Part shown: positions 31,046-39,716 of the stretch, piece after piece
Layout: each line of letters opens with the position of its first letter
Numbering within the stretch: position 1 is the first letter of the stretch
Source of the DNA: a virus
DNA: 64,000 bases
Strand: one strand, 5' to 3'
IMG/VR virus record: IMGVR_UViG_3300032236_001727
Location: 19,144-83,143 of that record
Position numbers and translations under genes: made by a program
Notes under the pieces: generated by a model
Told to the model about the DNA's origin: nothing
What the model saw: the letters and a program-made list of their open reading frames with translations, nothing else
Database searches by the model: none

Positions 31046-31351
31046 TTATTTTGCTTCATTTATTTTACCTAATATCTGATTTTCTGGACCTATGAAATAT
31101 TCTTCATATTCAAATTCAAATTTGGTAAATCCCATTGCTGGTAATATTACTACATCATCTGGTTTTAGATATGATGGTATAAGTTGGCCTGTTATAGTAT
31201 AACGACCTGGTCCTACAGTTACTACTTTAGCAATAATGTTTCTGTCTTTTCCCATATCAGGAATTATAATGTTTCCTTGAGTGGCCTCTTCTGGAGAGTA
31301 AGGGATAACGATAACAGCATCGTTTAGGGCTTCTAGTGTTTTGTTTGTCAT
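31046..31351 (-). CDS. groES: Cochaperonin GroES
   Basis: 101 residues. EALNDAVIVIPYSPEEATQGNIIIPD carries the mobile loop whose hydrophobic III tripeptide docks on GroEL. AKVVTVGPGRY and LKPDDVVILPAMGFTKFEFEYEEYFI match the GroES barrel (V-VGPG, GD-V and Y--Y--). The order groES-groEL with a short gap is the normal bacterial one. It would cap the GroEL ring. Confidence 0.92.
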   Translation of the reverse strand: MTNKTLEALNDAVIVIPYSPEEATQGNIIIPDMGKDRNIIAKVVTVGPGRYTITGQLIPSYLKPDDVVILPAMGFTKFEFEYEEYFIGPENQILGKINEAK

Positions 31352-31677
31352 ATTTGTATAGTGTTTATTAAATTATTTATTTGTGTTTCAATTTTTTTAT
31401 ATTCATCAATGTATTCTTTTATAGAAACTATTTCTGATTTTTGTATGCTGGAATGGGATTTCAGTTTGGATATACTTAGTAAAGCGGCTCCTAATGTACT
31501 ATAAAAACCTATTGTTTTTAATGTTTCTTTTCCAGATGCTTCTTTTCCTCCAAAACCACGAGTAGAAACACCTTTTTCTACAACAGTAAAATTATAAGTA
31601 TCTTTTTCAATATAGTATGGCTCTATTAAAGGGTCAACTATATTATAACTTCGAGTATTTTCTTTTATTTGTTCCAT
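31348..31677 (-). CDS. Conserved small phage protein
   Basis: 109 residues. IEPYYIEKDTYNFTVVEKG, then a GKETLKTIGFYSTLGAALLSI helix and a helical C-terminus (EIVSIKEYIDEYKKIETQINNL). This layout recurs in short phage proteins of unknown function lying near replication genes. It overlaps groES by four bases, so coexpression is certain. Function unknown. Confidence 0.65.
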   Translation of the reverse strand: MEQIKENTRSYNIVDPLIEPYYIEKDTYNFTVVEKGVSTRGFGGKEASGKETLKTIGFYSTLGAALLSISKLKSHSSIQKSEIVSIKEYIDEYKKIETQINNLINTIQI

Positions 31678-31683
31678 TTGTTT

Positions 31684-32424
31684 TTATGTTGTTGCTTTTC
31701 TTATTATATAATATTGGCTTAGTATTGTACCACTAGGATATTCACTTATAAATTCTAATTTCATTAATCCTTGATCATTTATTTTCATACTACTTTTTGT
31801 TGCATCTTTATTGGCTTGTAGTATTAGTTTGAATATATTAGAATTAAAATATAGTTTTATATTATCTTTTTTTACATCACCTTTTATTTGATAAATGATT
31901 TTATTACCATGACTAGATTCATCACCAAATATTAATTCACATACAAGAACTTCTTCCATATTCTTATTTGTGGTAACTATCAAATTATCTAAATCAATAG
32001 CTCCTTGAGCCTTTATCATATTATCAATATTTTCAGACTCAAGCTCTAAATCCATATCCCATTCTGGTTCATTTACTGTACCTGTTTTAGGAATTAAAAG
32101 TGGGTCTGCTAATGGATAAACAAGTTCATAATTAGTATCTGCTATTTTAAGTTTAGATGGGATTTTATTTACTTTTTCTATATCAATAAGTAAATCTTCT
32201 TTACATATGCTTATAAGGTTAGATAGTTTTTTAGTATCAAAAATAGCTAATTCACTATCTACTACTTTAAAGTTATCACATGATACTTTTCCTATTACAT
32301 CTCGTGTTGGAGTAGTAAAATCAACAGTTATAGTGTTATTTTTGATTATCCATTTTACTGATTCATTTGACCCGCCTAGGTAATATTTTGATATCAGTTT
32401 ATTTAGTGTGAATTTATTAATCAT
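31684..32424 (-). CDS. Sliding clamp (T4 gp45-like)
   Basis: 246 residues, the right size for a two-domain trimeric clamp. The first domain contains ESVKWIIKNNTITVDFTTPTRDVIGKV and KLSNLISICKEDLLIDI. The second has IYQIKGDVKKDNIKLYFNSNIFKLILQANKDATKSSMKI and ends SGTILSQYYIIRKA. The strand-helix rhythm and the DLLIDIE edge match phage clamps. It would tether the PolB encoded just upstream and bind the loader downstream. The promoter at 32433-32465 lies directly ahead. Confidence 0.88.
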   Translation of the reverse strand: MINKFTLNKLISKYYLGGSNESVKWIIKNNTITVDFTTPTRDVIGKVSCDNFKVVDSELAIFDTKKLSNLISICKEDLLIDIEKVNKIPSKLKIADTNYELVYPLADPLLIPKTGTVNEPEWDMDLELESENIDNMIKAQGAIDLDNLIVTTNKNMEEVLVCELIFGDESSHGNKIIYQIKGDVKKDNIKLYFNSNIFKLILQANKDATKSSMKINDQGLMKLEFISEYPSGTILSQYYIIRKATT

Positions 32425-32432
32425 ATGCTTTT

Positions 32433-32465
32433 ATTATTATAATAAAAAATTTTACAAATACCAAA
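32433..32465 (-). promoter_or_regulatory. Bacteroidota-type promoter (TATAAT-like class)
   Basis: TTTG (32462-32465), 20 bases, TATAATAAT (32433-32441) on the minus strand. It sits nine bases from the clamp start and would drive clamp, groES-groEL and clamp-loader genes. Confidence 0.72.
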
Positions 32466-32470
32466 TTTTT

Positions 32471-33373
32471 TTAAAAGAAATTAAAAAATTTTTCTCTATA
32501 AGGATTAAGTTCAAGAACCCAACCTAAATCGTTATATAAATTTTCAAGCTGGTTTTTCATAATAGAGTCAAACAGTCCTTCTCGATCTATATATTTTTCA
32601 ACTATGTCTATTATTTGTGGGGGATCGTTATAACCATTCAACCCAACTACATCTATTTTATATGGATTGTTTTTTAGATAAGCTATCAACATTTTATCTC
32701 CAATATTGAATTCAGGATATTTATTTGATATTTTCCAATGTCTTATAAAATCATTACTTATTATAGCTGCTTTGGTGTTTATAGGGCATTTATTTTTTAA
32801 TTTTGAAAATAATTCACCAGATGAAGGTTTTCGTTCAATATACTCATTTAATTTTTTTAGTCCTGTTGGTTTTAACAATTTCATCCAGTCAATGCTGTTA
32901 AGTGACTTTTTAAAAACCATTATATCTTCATCTAATTCCTTTTTAGATTTACCAAATAGAATATCTTTTATTAGTTTTTCTCCAAAATTTCTAAATAATG
33001 GAGGAAAATTAGATTTCATTATATCTAAACCTTTTACATCTAATTCAGATACAGGAACTCCCTCTTTATCCACTATGTACTGTGCGTATCTTCGCTTACC
33101 AGCCCAATATAGCTTTTTAATTACATATTCAGGTTTAAGATCGAGATAATGATTTTTTGAATTAAAACATCGTAGTGCGATGGAAGATTGATATTCATTT
33201 AGTTTATCTCCTATTTCTTTTTGAAGTTTTTTTACTTCTACTATCATATCTTCATCACTTATTTCATCATAGTTTGGGAACCTTTTTCTTAAAATAGGCT
33301 CCAAACATATTATGAGTGAATCAGTATCACTACCTAAAACATGGGTGTTTATTTCTTGAGTATTAAATTTCAT
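32471..33373 (-). CDS. Family B DNA polymerase, C-terminal part (split)
   Basis: 300 residues. It begins just before motif C: THVLGSDTDSLII places Asp16 and Asp18 as the catalytic pair. Downstream are the KKLYWAGKRRYAQYIVDKEG segment (KKRY-type thumb-base motif) and LDVKGLDIMKSNFPPLFRNFGEKL, followed by the thumb domain. It supplies everything missing from the product of 34390-36237, so both chains must combine to make an active polymerase. Its ATG overlaps the stop of the intervening endonuclease gene (ATGA), which favours separate translation over splicing. Confidence 0.92.
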   Translation of the reverse strand: MKFNTQEINTHVLGSDTDSLIICLEPILRKRFPNYDEISDEDMIVEVKKLQKEIGDKLNEYQSSIALRCFNSKNHYLDLKPEYVIKKLYWAGKRRYAQYIVDKEGVPVSELDVKGLDIMKSNFPPLFRNFGEKLIKDILFGKSKKELDEDIMVFKKSLNSIDWMKLLKPTGLKKLNEYIERKPSSGELFSKLKNKCPINTKAAIISNDFIRHWKISNKYPEFNIGDKMLIAYLKNNPYKIDVVGLNGYNDPPQIIDIVEKYIDREGLFDSIMKNQLENLYNDLGWVLELNPYREKFFNFF

Positions 33374-34320
33374 ATAAGTTGAGACAAAATATCATTTATT
33401 AGGTGAAATTGATTATAATTTATTTCTATTAATTTTATATCATTCAATATACAATACTTTCTTTTAATTTCATCTCTTTTTTGTAGTTCTTCTAAATCTC
33501 CACTTCGTTGTTTAAAAAAACTACTTTTTTCAAAATGTTGTTTTCCTTGAAATTCAATTACTGTGTTTGTATCTGGTAAGTAAAAATCAAATAGTAATTT
33601 TTTTTCTGTAATTGGGTTTATACATTTTTCAAATGTTTTTTCTCTAGTATAGTTTATGCTGTTTTCTAAAAGAAAATCTTCTATTCTTTTTTCTCCTTTG
33701 GATATCTTATTATTCCCACAGCTTTCACATCCACATCCTCTATAAAAATGATTTATCATCAATTGATAGAACTCACCATGTATTGGGCATATTATTTTCA
33801 ATTTATGCTTATTAGTTCTTTCTATCTTAGGTTGATCAGGATATGTATATTTGTTGTTATGTATTTTTTTAAGTTTATTATATATATTTTCATCAGGGTT
33901 ATTAGATATACGAGTTTGAGAAATTTTATCACCTCTGCAGTTTGGGCACCCATGATTGTTCAAGTGATTGTTAGGATGAATCATAAATTCTCCATGGATT
34001 GGACATATAATAGTTGATTTAATTTTAGCCCCATTATATATAAATTTAGAATAATCATATTTTTCACCATGTATAATTTTTGCTCGTTCTATAAAATATT
34101 CTAATGGATCTTCTACACGTCCAACTCCAGCACATTTTTGACATCCGGACCCATTTACAGAATGATCCGATGGATTACAATGAAATGGACCATGTTTTCG
34201 ACATATTATTTTAATTTTAGAATTAAATCCACTATATGTCGTTTCAGAATAATCATATATATTTCCATGTTTTTTTTGTGCTCTTTCAATAAATTGTTCA
34301 GTAGTTAATTTTTTAGACAT
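33370..34320 (-). CDS. Vsr-like (EDxHD-type) homing endonuclease splitting the polymerase gene
   Basis: 316 residues. Three tandem zinc-ribbon-like repeats begin with FIERAQKKHGN-YDYS and carry IICRKHGPFHCNPSDH...GCQKC, IICPIHGEFMIHPNNH...GCPNC, and IICPIHGEFYQ...GCESC. The C-terminal domain is a PD-(D/E)XK/Vsr fold: EKRIEDFLLENSINYTRE, LLFDFYLPDTNTVIEFQGKQHF, and a last IKLIEINYNQF. This matches the phage family typified by I-Bth0305I. Lying between the two polymerase halves, it probably homes into uninterrupted polymerase genes. Confidence 0.88.
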   Translation of the reverse strand: MSKKLTTEQFIERAQKKHGNIYDYSETTYSGFNSKIKIICRKHGPFHCNPSDHSVNGSGCQKCAGVGRVEDPLEYFIERAKIIHGEKYDYSKFIYNGAKIKSTIICPIHGEFMIHPNNHLNNHGCPNCRGDKISQTRISNNPDENIYNKLKKIHNNKYTYPDQPKIERTNKHKLKIICPIHGEFYQLMINHFYRGCGCESCGNNKISKGEKRIEDFLLENSINYTREKTFEKCINPITEKKLLFDFYLPDTNTVIEFQGKQHFEKSSFFKQRSGDLEELQKRDEIKRKYCILNDIKLIEINYNQFHLINDILSQLI

Positions 34321-34389
34321 TTTACTTATAATTACATTATTTAATATCCATTATAAATATATGTAGTCCAAGTCCAGGTGTAATATACT

Positions 34390-36237
34390 TTATAAAAATT
34401 CTTCATTTATTATCTTATTTGCATGTTTTATTGTTTCTTGAATAGCTCGCTGGCCAAATGTAGTTACTGCTGAAGAAAGAATTTTATGGCCATCTGTAAA
34501 GCGCCAAGAATTGATGGCAAAAGCACCATAAATACTGTTAAGGGCTATTTTGAAAGAGTGTTGTTTCATGTGGAATAGTTCCCCCTTCACCTTATCTCCA
34601 TCTTTATAAGCTTTTTTCATAGCATTTTTAAACTCTTTTCTCATATTAAACCACTCAGCTAGTAATTCAGCAACTATACTAGGCTTATCTGTTGAAAAAA
34701 TCACTCCATTAGCGGATACTGTCCAATTATTTTCAATAATTGTTTCTATAAGATCTTTAATTTTTATTTTTCCAGATTTTAAGGTATATGTTCTTTTATC
34801 TAGTTTTTCTAATGTTACTATTTTTTCAGGGTCTTCTTCTCTTAGCTCTTCTAAACTATACCAACAGTTATAATTTGGGTTGTCTATAACAATCCTAGCT
34901 TTTAATGTTTCTATTCCTAAATTTAATGATCGTATGATTGAAGGATACAAACTAGCAAAGTCGGCATTTATACTCCAGTTATGTAATCCTACTTGAGGAT
35001 CTAAAAGAAATCCACCAGCATATCCTTCTTTTTTTCTAACAGATTTTAAAAATCTAGTTATGAAAGCACCTCCTTTGGTTTTAACAATAACTTGTTTATT
35101 ATCAATTTCATGTACTGTTCCCTCTATAGTAGGTGTTCCTCTTTGGTGTACTACATAATCTCCAACTTCTAATTCTCTTATAGATGGATTAACTGTTGTA
35201 GGTTTGTTAGGGGCTATAATGTTTTTTCTCTTAAGGTAAGTAAGTATAGCACCTTCATTTAATTCAGTGTTATAGTATATTGATTCATAAGGTGTATGAC
35301 ATAGATGTGATATTAGAACAGTTAGTTCAATAAATTTCAATTTATTTTCTAATGCTTCTAATATTTCAACATCTCGTATGTTATACTCTATAAATTTGTT
35401 CTTATTTTCTTTAAATAAGGCATCCAAAGAGCCATTATATTCTATTTTACCTAATTTAACATATTTGGTTCCTATATCTCCTAATTTGTATGATGTTTCC
35501 TCTTTAGTAATATACTTTTTAAATAAAAGCATAAAATCAAGACAATTAATCAAACCTATTTTTATAGGAGATTTAGAATTGTTTAGGTCTTCTGTTATTT
35601 TACCTATAGGGGATAATCTATATACTTCATCACCCATTATCTTTTTTATCCTATAATATAGATATGGCATATCAAAAAAATCACTATTCCAACCTACAAC
35701 AATAGTAGGATCTATTTCTTCCCATTTGCTTAAAAAATTTCTTATTAATGTTTTTTCATCAATACAAGAAATGATATGTTTATTTTCTATAGATATAGAC
35801 TCTATTTCTTTATTTTTATCTAGAATAAAACATATAGTTTGCTTATTATTTACATCTAGTAAAGCAATAGAAGTTATTTCAGCTTTAGCTTCTTTAATAG
35901 TGTATTCATTTAAAGCGCCTATAATTTCAATTTCTATATCTAGATAAACCAGATTATGAAATGAAGGTTTATCATCACTCTTGTAATATTGGTCTCTAAG
36001 TAGTACCAACTCTTTAGAAATATCTTTTTCATATATCGTGGGGTCATTTCTATCATATTTTCCAGTTATTGGGGAACAACGATCTCCAAACAATGTTGTA
36101 TATTCACCATATTGATCTAATTTATATAATGTTGGATTATATTTGAATTTAGAAATGTGTTTCTTATCATCACGTAAGAAGTAATGATAAGCATCTGGAT
36201 CGTTTTTGTCTCGGACATAATAAAGAGCTTGATACAT
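34390..36237 (-). CDS. Family B DNA polymerase, N-terminal part (split)
   Basis: 615 residues. The exonuclease domain shows VYLDIEIE (Asp100, Glu102), VGWNSDFFDMPY and YNIRDVEIL (Asp289). The palm has motif A, NADFASLYPSII (Asp426), and motif B, KIALNSIYGAF. The chain stops at KIINEEFL shortly before motif C, which is on the separate gene at 32471. An extra stretch at about 358-405 (GDYVVHQRGTPTIEGTV..KQVIVKT) interrupts the region before motif A and looks like a small SH3/KOW domain. It is the main replicative polymerase, with proofreading. Confidence 0.94.
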   Translation of the reverse strand: MYQALYYVRDKNDPDAYHYFLRDDKKHISKFKYNPTLYKLDQYGEYTTLFGDRCSPITGKYDRNDPTIYEKDISKELVLLRDQYYKSDDKPSFHNLVYLDIEIEIIGALNEYTIKEAKAEITSIALLDVNNKQTICFILDKNKEIESISIENKHIISCIDEKTLIRNFLSKWEEIDPTIVVGWNSDFFDMPYLYYRIKKIMGDEVYRLSPIGKITEDLNNSKSPIKIGLINCLDFMLLFKKYITKEETSYKLGDIGTKYVKLGKIEYNGSLDALFKENKNKFIEYNIRDVEILEALENKLKFIELTVLISHLCHTPYESIYYNTELNEGAILTYLKRKNIIAPNKPTTVNPSIRELEVGDYVVHQRGTPTIEGTVHEIDNKQVIVKTKGGAFITRFLKSVRKKEGYAGGFLLDPQVGLHNWSINADFASLYPSIIRSLNLGIETLKARIVIDNPNYNCWYSLEELREEDPEKIVTLEKLDKRTYTLKSGKIKIKDLIETIIENNWTVSANGVIFSTDKPSIVAELLAEWFNMRKEFKNAMKKAYKDGDKVKGELFHMKQHSFKIALNSIYGAFAINSWRFTDGHKILSSAVTTFGQRAIQETIKHANKIINEEFL

Positions 36238-36744
36238 TTATTTGTTTGTGCAGTTTTCTATTTCTTCTTTAGTAAAGAATTGTGCTAAATTTGGTCTGAA
36301 ATAGTTTATAGATTTTAGTACTTTTTTATCTCTTTGTCTGTATACTACCCAAACATTTTCTTTTATTTGTTCAAAATAGGTAGCTTCACCTACTCTCTCA
36401 GCTTCATGTTTTGCAGTTTCAATAGCTTCTTGTTCACTACTACATGCTTTAGATAGATTAGAACGTTGTATTTCATTGTATAAATCTTGGAATCTATCTT
36501 TTAGGCCATGTTGCATAATACCATTGCATAAAACATACATTATATCTCCAAGAGCATCAGCTACTTCTATTATATCTCCATCCTCACAAGCTTCTTTATA
36601 TTCATTTAATTCTTCTAAAATAAAATTATAAATGAACATCCAGGATTTAGTATCAGGTATAGTGGGAGTATGACTATTTGATTCAGATTTACCCATGGTT
36701 TCATTAAAAATCTCTACTTCACTAATAAAAGGTATCGTTTTCAT
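36238..36744 (-). CDS. MazG/HisE-superfamily pyrophosphohydrolase
   Basis: 168 residues. The metal site is NFILEELNEYKEACEDGDIIEVADALGDIMYVL, with the E-E-x-x-E and later E-x-x-D pattern of all-alpha NTP pyrophosphohydrolases. The C-terminal third has a strand-rich ENVWVVYRQRDKKVL segment. It could hydrolyse dNTPs or (p)ppGpp-like alarmones, or clear dGTP competing with modified nucleotides. It is adjacent to the polymerase and FolE genes. The family call is solid, the substrate is not. Confidence 0.8.
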   Translation of the reverse strand: MKTIPFISEVEIFNETMGKSESNSHTPTIPDTKSWMFIYNFILEELNEYKEACEDGDIIEVADALGDIMYVLCNGIMQHGLKDRFQDLYNEIQRSNLSKACSSEQEAIETAKHEAERVGEATYFEQIKENVWVVYRQRDKKVLKSINYFRPNLAQFFTKEEIENCTNK

Positions 36745-36755
36745 ATTTCTAGTAT

Positions 36756-37391
36756 TTAAAGGTTATGGCCGTTTTTTGAAATGGCGTGTAAAAATTCTTC
36801 TCGGATCATGTTGTTTGATTCCATAAACACACCACTAAATTTATTAGTAGTCATTGTACTTGTAGGATGTTTAATTCCTCTATTAGAACAACACATATGT
36901 TTAGAAGCAATACTAACTGCTACTGAATTACATTCTAGTTTTTCTGATAGGAATGTATGTATTTGTTGGGTTAATGATTCTTGCATTTGTGGGCGACGAG
37001 CAAACCAATCTACAACGCGGTTAAGTTTAGATAATCCTACTACTTTTTGTGAAGGGACATATGCTACTGATGCATATCCTGTAAATGGTAAATTATGATG
37101 GGCACAAAGTGATACTACAGGTATTCCTGTTTGTATAACAACCCCATCATAATTTTCTTCATTAGGAAATACAGTAATGCTAGGTCCCTCTGTTACAGAA
37201 CCTACAATAAGATCTTTTAACCAGGCTTTAGCTACACGTTTAGGAGTAGATATTGTTTGAGGATCGGCTTCATAATCAAAGCCTACTGCTTTCAAGAATT
37301 CACCATAATGTTCAGATGCTTTTTTAAGCATAAATTCAATTTCAAGAGGAGTACGAGGTTGATTTTCGTTTGCTTTTTTAAGTAATTCCAT
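36756..37391 (-). CDS. folE: GTP cyclohydrolase I (FolE)
   Basis: 211 residues, family length. VVSLCAHHNLPFTGYASVAYVP holds the zinc Cys and the catalytic His pair. VVGLSKLNRVVDWFARRPQMQESLTQQI is the signature helix, and SKHMCCSNRGIKHPTSTMTT provides the second zinc Cys. It converts GTP to dihydroneopterin triphosphate, the first step of 7-deazaguanine (preQ0) synthesis. QueD, QueE and QueC are encoded nearby, so the role in a modification pathway is strongly implied. Confidence 0.95.
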   Translation of the reverse strand: MELLKKANENQPRTPLEIEFMLKKASEHYGEFLKAVGFDYEADPQTISTPKRVAKAWLKDLIVGSVTEGPSITVFPNEENYDGVVIQTGIPVVSLCAHHNLPFTGYASVAYVPSQKVVGLSKLNRVVDWFARRPQMQESLTQQIHTFLSEKLECNSVAVSIASKHMCCSNRGIKHPTSTMTTNKFSGVFMESNNMIREEFLHAISKNGHNL

Positions 37392-37412
37392 TTTTTATTA
37401 TTTATTGTTTAT

Positions 37413-37985
37413 TTATTTTTTTCTATCGTCATATTCTAATACACCTTTTGCTTTAGCATATTCAGATATTTCGTGTTTTCTTTTTAAATTAAAATTGTTC
37501 CATTCTTTAGTAGAAATACTTTCTGCTAAACATTCTGTATAGCAGTTTGGAGTTTCATAGATGGTTACTTTATGTATTTTTAAACCTGTCTTAGAATCTT
37601 TGTATAGAGTATTTGATAGTATTTCCATAGCTAAAAATATTTCTTTAGCAATGTTTTCTACTGATGGATTGCAATATTCATCTGCTCCATTTAGGCTCAT
37701 TAACCATAGTTTAGTTTTATATTCACAGGTAGTTTCTATTAGTTTAGAATCTTTAGGATTTAATATCATTCCATGATCTATTATATCATCTATCCATTGA
37801 CAGAACACACGTTTAATTTCTTTAAAATCAATAGCGTATCCTATTTCTTCCATACTTTCAAAAGAAAAGGTAAGTTCATATAAATAGGTATGACCATGAA
37901 TATTAAAACATTTCATAAATTCATTCATAACTCTATGACCGGAGTCAAAGTTACCTTTACGTGTTATATATTGGGTATTTTTCAT
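37413..37985 (-). CDS. queD: 6-carboxytetrahydropterin synthase (QueD)
   Basis: 190 residues, somewhat longer than bacterial QueD (about 120). FDSGHRV and CFNIHGHTYLYEL supply the three zinc His and the catalytic Cys. AIDFKEIKRVFCQWIDDIIDHGMIL and PSVENIAKEIFLAM are family segments, and VTIYETPNCYTEC ends the core. An extra charged C-terminal tail of about 30 residues follows. It makes 6-carboxy-tetrahydropterin from dihydroneopterin triphosphate, the second step to preQ0. Confidence 0.93.
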   Translation of the reverse strand: MKNTQYITRKGNFDSGHRVMNEFMKCFNIHGHTYLYELTFSFESMEEIGYAIDFKEIKRVFCQWIDDIIDHGMILNPKDSKLIETTCEYKTKLWLMSLNGADEYCNPSVENIAKEIFLAMEILSNTLYKDSKTGLKIHKVTIYETPNCYTECLAESISTKEWNNFNLKRKHEISEYAKAKGVLEYDDRKK

Positions 37986-37986
37986 A

Positions 37987-38232
37987 TTAATTGTTATAAA
38001 AGTTAATTACTTCTTGTTTATTCCTTACACCTGTAAAACGTTTTAATTCAGTACCACTATTTACAAGTACTACTGTTGGCACACTACGGATGTTATATTT
38101 TACAGTTAACACACTATTTTGATCAGTATCAATAAAATCTACAGGTATGTTTTGAGAAACCTGTTGCATAATTGGTTTGAAAGTTCTACATGGTGAGCAT
38201 GTATTAGAACTAAAGTAGAGGAGTTTTTTCAT
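37987..38232 (-). CDS. Thioredoxin/glutaredoxin-like protein
   Basis: 81 residues. KLLYFSSNTCSPCRTFKPIM has the CxxC active site (CSPC). VDFIDTDQNSVLTVKYNIRSVPTVVLVNSG gives the cis-Pro loop and central strands of a thioredoxin fold, and the last helix ends VINFYNN. It could reduce the class I ribonucleotide reductase encoded at 43991-46700, as phage thioredoxins do in T4. It lies two bases upstream of queD. Confidence 0.88.
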   Translation of the reverse strand: MKKLLYFSSNTCSPCRTFKPIMQQVSQNIPVDFIDTDQNSVLTVKYNIRSVPTVVLVNSGTELKRFTGVRNKQEVINFYNN

Positions 38233-38423
38233 ATTATAAAATCTTGTTCTTTAATTAATTCGTTTATTTTGCTTTTAAGATATTTTGTACCAGACATTCT
38301 TACAGGTTGATATTCAGACCAGTCAGAGGAAAAATAAAATTCACCATATCTAAATCCTGCAAATACTTGATTGTATGAATCTAGTACAACGTATAGTTGC
38401 TCTTTTTCTATTTTCTTTTTCAT
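38229..38423 (-). CDS. Small hypothetical protein
   Basis: 64 residues. A KKKIEKEQLYVVLDSYNQVFAGFRYGEFYFSS beta segment precedes a basic helical C-terminus (KYLKSKINELIKEQD). Overlaps the thioredoxin gene by four bases. It is the first gene after the promoter at 38427-38459. Function unknown. Confidence 0.6.
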   Translation of the reverse strand: MKKKIEKEQLYVVLDSYNQVFAGFRYGEFYFSSDWSEYQPVRMSGTKYLKSKINELIKEQDFII

Positions 38424-38426
38424 ATT

Positions 38427-38459
38427 GTAAATATAATAAGAATTTTTGAAAAAGACAAA
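38427..38459 (-). promoter_or_regulatory. Bacteroidota-type promoter
   Basis: TTTG (38456-38459), 20 bases, TATATTTAC (38427-38435) on the minus strand. It would drive the 38423 gene, the thioredoxin, queD, folE and the polymerase. Confidence 0.73.
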
Positions 38460-38460
38460 G

Positions 38461-38796
38461 TTATTGTTTTTCTTTAAAAATATCTTTTAAATCTACACCT
38501 ACTAACTCTGCAACTTTTTTTAGAAGTTCAATTTTTTCTTCTACTTCACATTCAGGTTGGTTATGTATTTCATCATATCTAATTGCTTTTTTAAGCAACT
38601 CTTTCATTTCAAGTACTTCTTTTTTAAGTTCTTGAAATTCTTCGTTTGATACACCTGTTGGCCATCTAAACGTATCTGGTTTTGATACAAATGGGTTATT
38701 ACCTGGAGGTATATTTGTAATTGTAGGTTGAATGTGAGGCTCTACCCATCTCCATTTTTCAGAATAATGATCGCCTACCATAGATACTACGCACAT
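38461..38796 (-). CDS. Conserved phage hypothetical protein with coiled coil
   Basis: 111 residues. MCVVSMVGDHYSEKW is a striking N-terminal signature found in unnamed proteins of T4-like phages. A proline-rich linker (IPPGNNPFV) precedes a coiled coil, EEFQELKKEVLEMKELLKKAI. The C-terminus is a helical VAELVGVDLKDIF. Function unknown; small virion-associated or assembly proteins share this layout. Confidence 0.65.
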   Translation of the reverse strand: MCVVSMVGDHYSEKWRWVEPHIQPTITNIPPGNNPFVSKPDTFRWPTGVSNEEFQELKKEVLEMKELLKKAIRYDEIHNQPECEVEEKIELLKKVAELVGVDLKDIFKEKQ

Positions 38797-38834
38797 ATTA
38801 TTTATTTAATTGTTATTTAATTGTTGTATATATA

Positions 38835-39716
38835 CTAAACATTGAGAGTCTTGTCGTAAGCACTAATATGAAGGCGTGACAAACCAATAAACTTATATTT
38901 TTTAGCCATTTCAAATACAAATTGAGTACGTTCATGAAAGTCGGCTTGTGAATCTAATCCAGGCATGCAAACTACATTCTTCAAAGGGATATTAAAAGGT
39001 TCAATAAAATCTGTAAATACTTCTTTTACATCTTCTTCAGTTGAAATTACAAACTTGAATTGATAATTTTTATGTTCCATTATACGTTTAATAGCTTCCG
39101 GAACAATTCTTTTATTATCTGCTTGTCCTGAATTTTTTAGTTTAGGTGAGCAATTAATTTGGTCTAGTATAAAAAACAATTCATCATTAATATAGATAGT
39201 ACCATTAGTTTCTATTTCGTCATATGTCGGTGTTTTGACAAATTGCTTTCCAGACTGTATATCATAATAACTTTTAATATATTCTAAAGCTTCATTATTG
39301 TCATTTAGTTTATATAAGTAGTCATGAAATTTTGTAATTGCTTCTTGATGTTTAAGCATTGTAGGCTCACCACCAGTCCAAATGATATGTATTAAGCCAC
39401 TGTTAATGTCTTCGTAAATACCTTGAGATTTCCACTCGTCAATTAAATATTGAAAAGTTTTTTCTTCACCTCTCCAAGCCCATTGTGATGTACTATCACA
39501 AGTCCAAGTAGCTTTACCTTCAAGTTCTAAATCACCTTTGAATATTTCACCATCTGCTAATTCTTTATTCTTTTTAAGTTGTCCTAAAAATTTAGCAGAC
39601 ATTCCACATTGAAGATTACATAATGCCAATCTAACAAAATAGGAAGGAACACCTGTAGATTTACCTTCACCTTGTACTGAATAAAAGTCACTTGATATTA
39701 ATAATTTATTTTCCAT
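38835..39716 (-). CDS. queE: 7-carboxy-7-deazaguanine synthase (QueE), radical SAM
   Basis: 293 residues. DFYSVQGEGKSTGVPSYFVRLALCNLQC is the opening, with the first cluster Cys. A long insertion separates it from the later Cys in ATWTCDST, as in phage QueE forms with a non-canonical Cys spacing. IIWTGGEPTML is the SAM/Mg motif, YDEIETNGTI and INCSPKLKNSG are substrate-side segments, and FKFVIS and HISAY complete the barrel. It forms 7-carboxy-7-deazaguanine from 6-carboxy-tetrahydropterin. It belongs to the cluster that also holds QueC and a DpdA-like enzyme. Confidence 0.92.
   Translation of the reverse strand: MENKLLISSDFYSVQGEGKSTGVPSYFVRLALCNLQCGMSAKFLGQLKKNKELADGEIFKGDLELEGKATWTCDSTSQWAWRGEEKTFQYLIDEWKSQGIYEDINSGLIHIIWTGGEPTMLKHQEAITKFHDYLYKLNDNNEALEYIKSYYDIQSGKQFVKTPTYDEIETNGTIYINDELFFILDQINCSPKLKNSGQADNKRIVPEAIKRIMEHKNYQFKFVISTEEDVKEVFTDFIEPFNIPLKNVVCMPGLDSQADFHERTQFVFEMAKKYKFIGLSRLHISAYDKTLNV

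Noticed and set aside
34321-34389. Possible group I intron in the DNA polymerase gene
   Set aside because: The 69 bases between the two genes show no P/Q/R/S core, and both polymerase parts have their own starts and stops with ATGA coupling. Endonuclease insertion without an intron explains it better.
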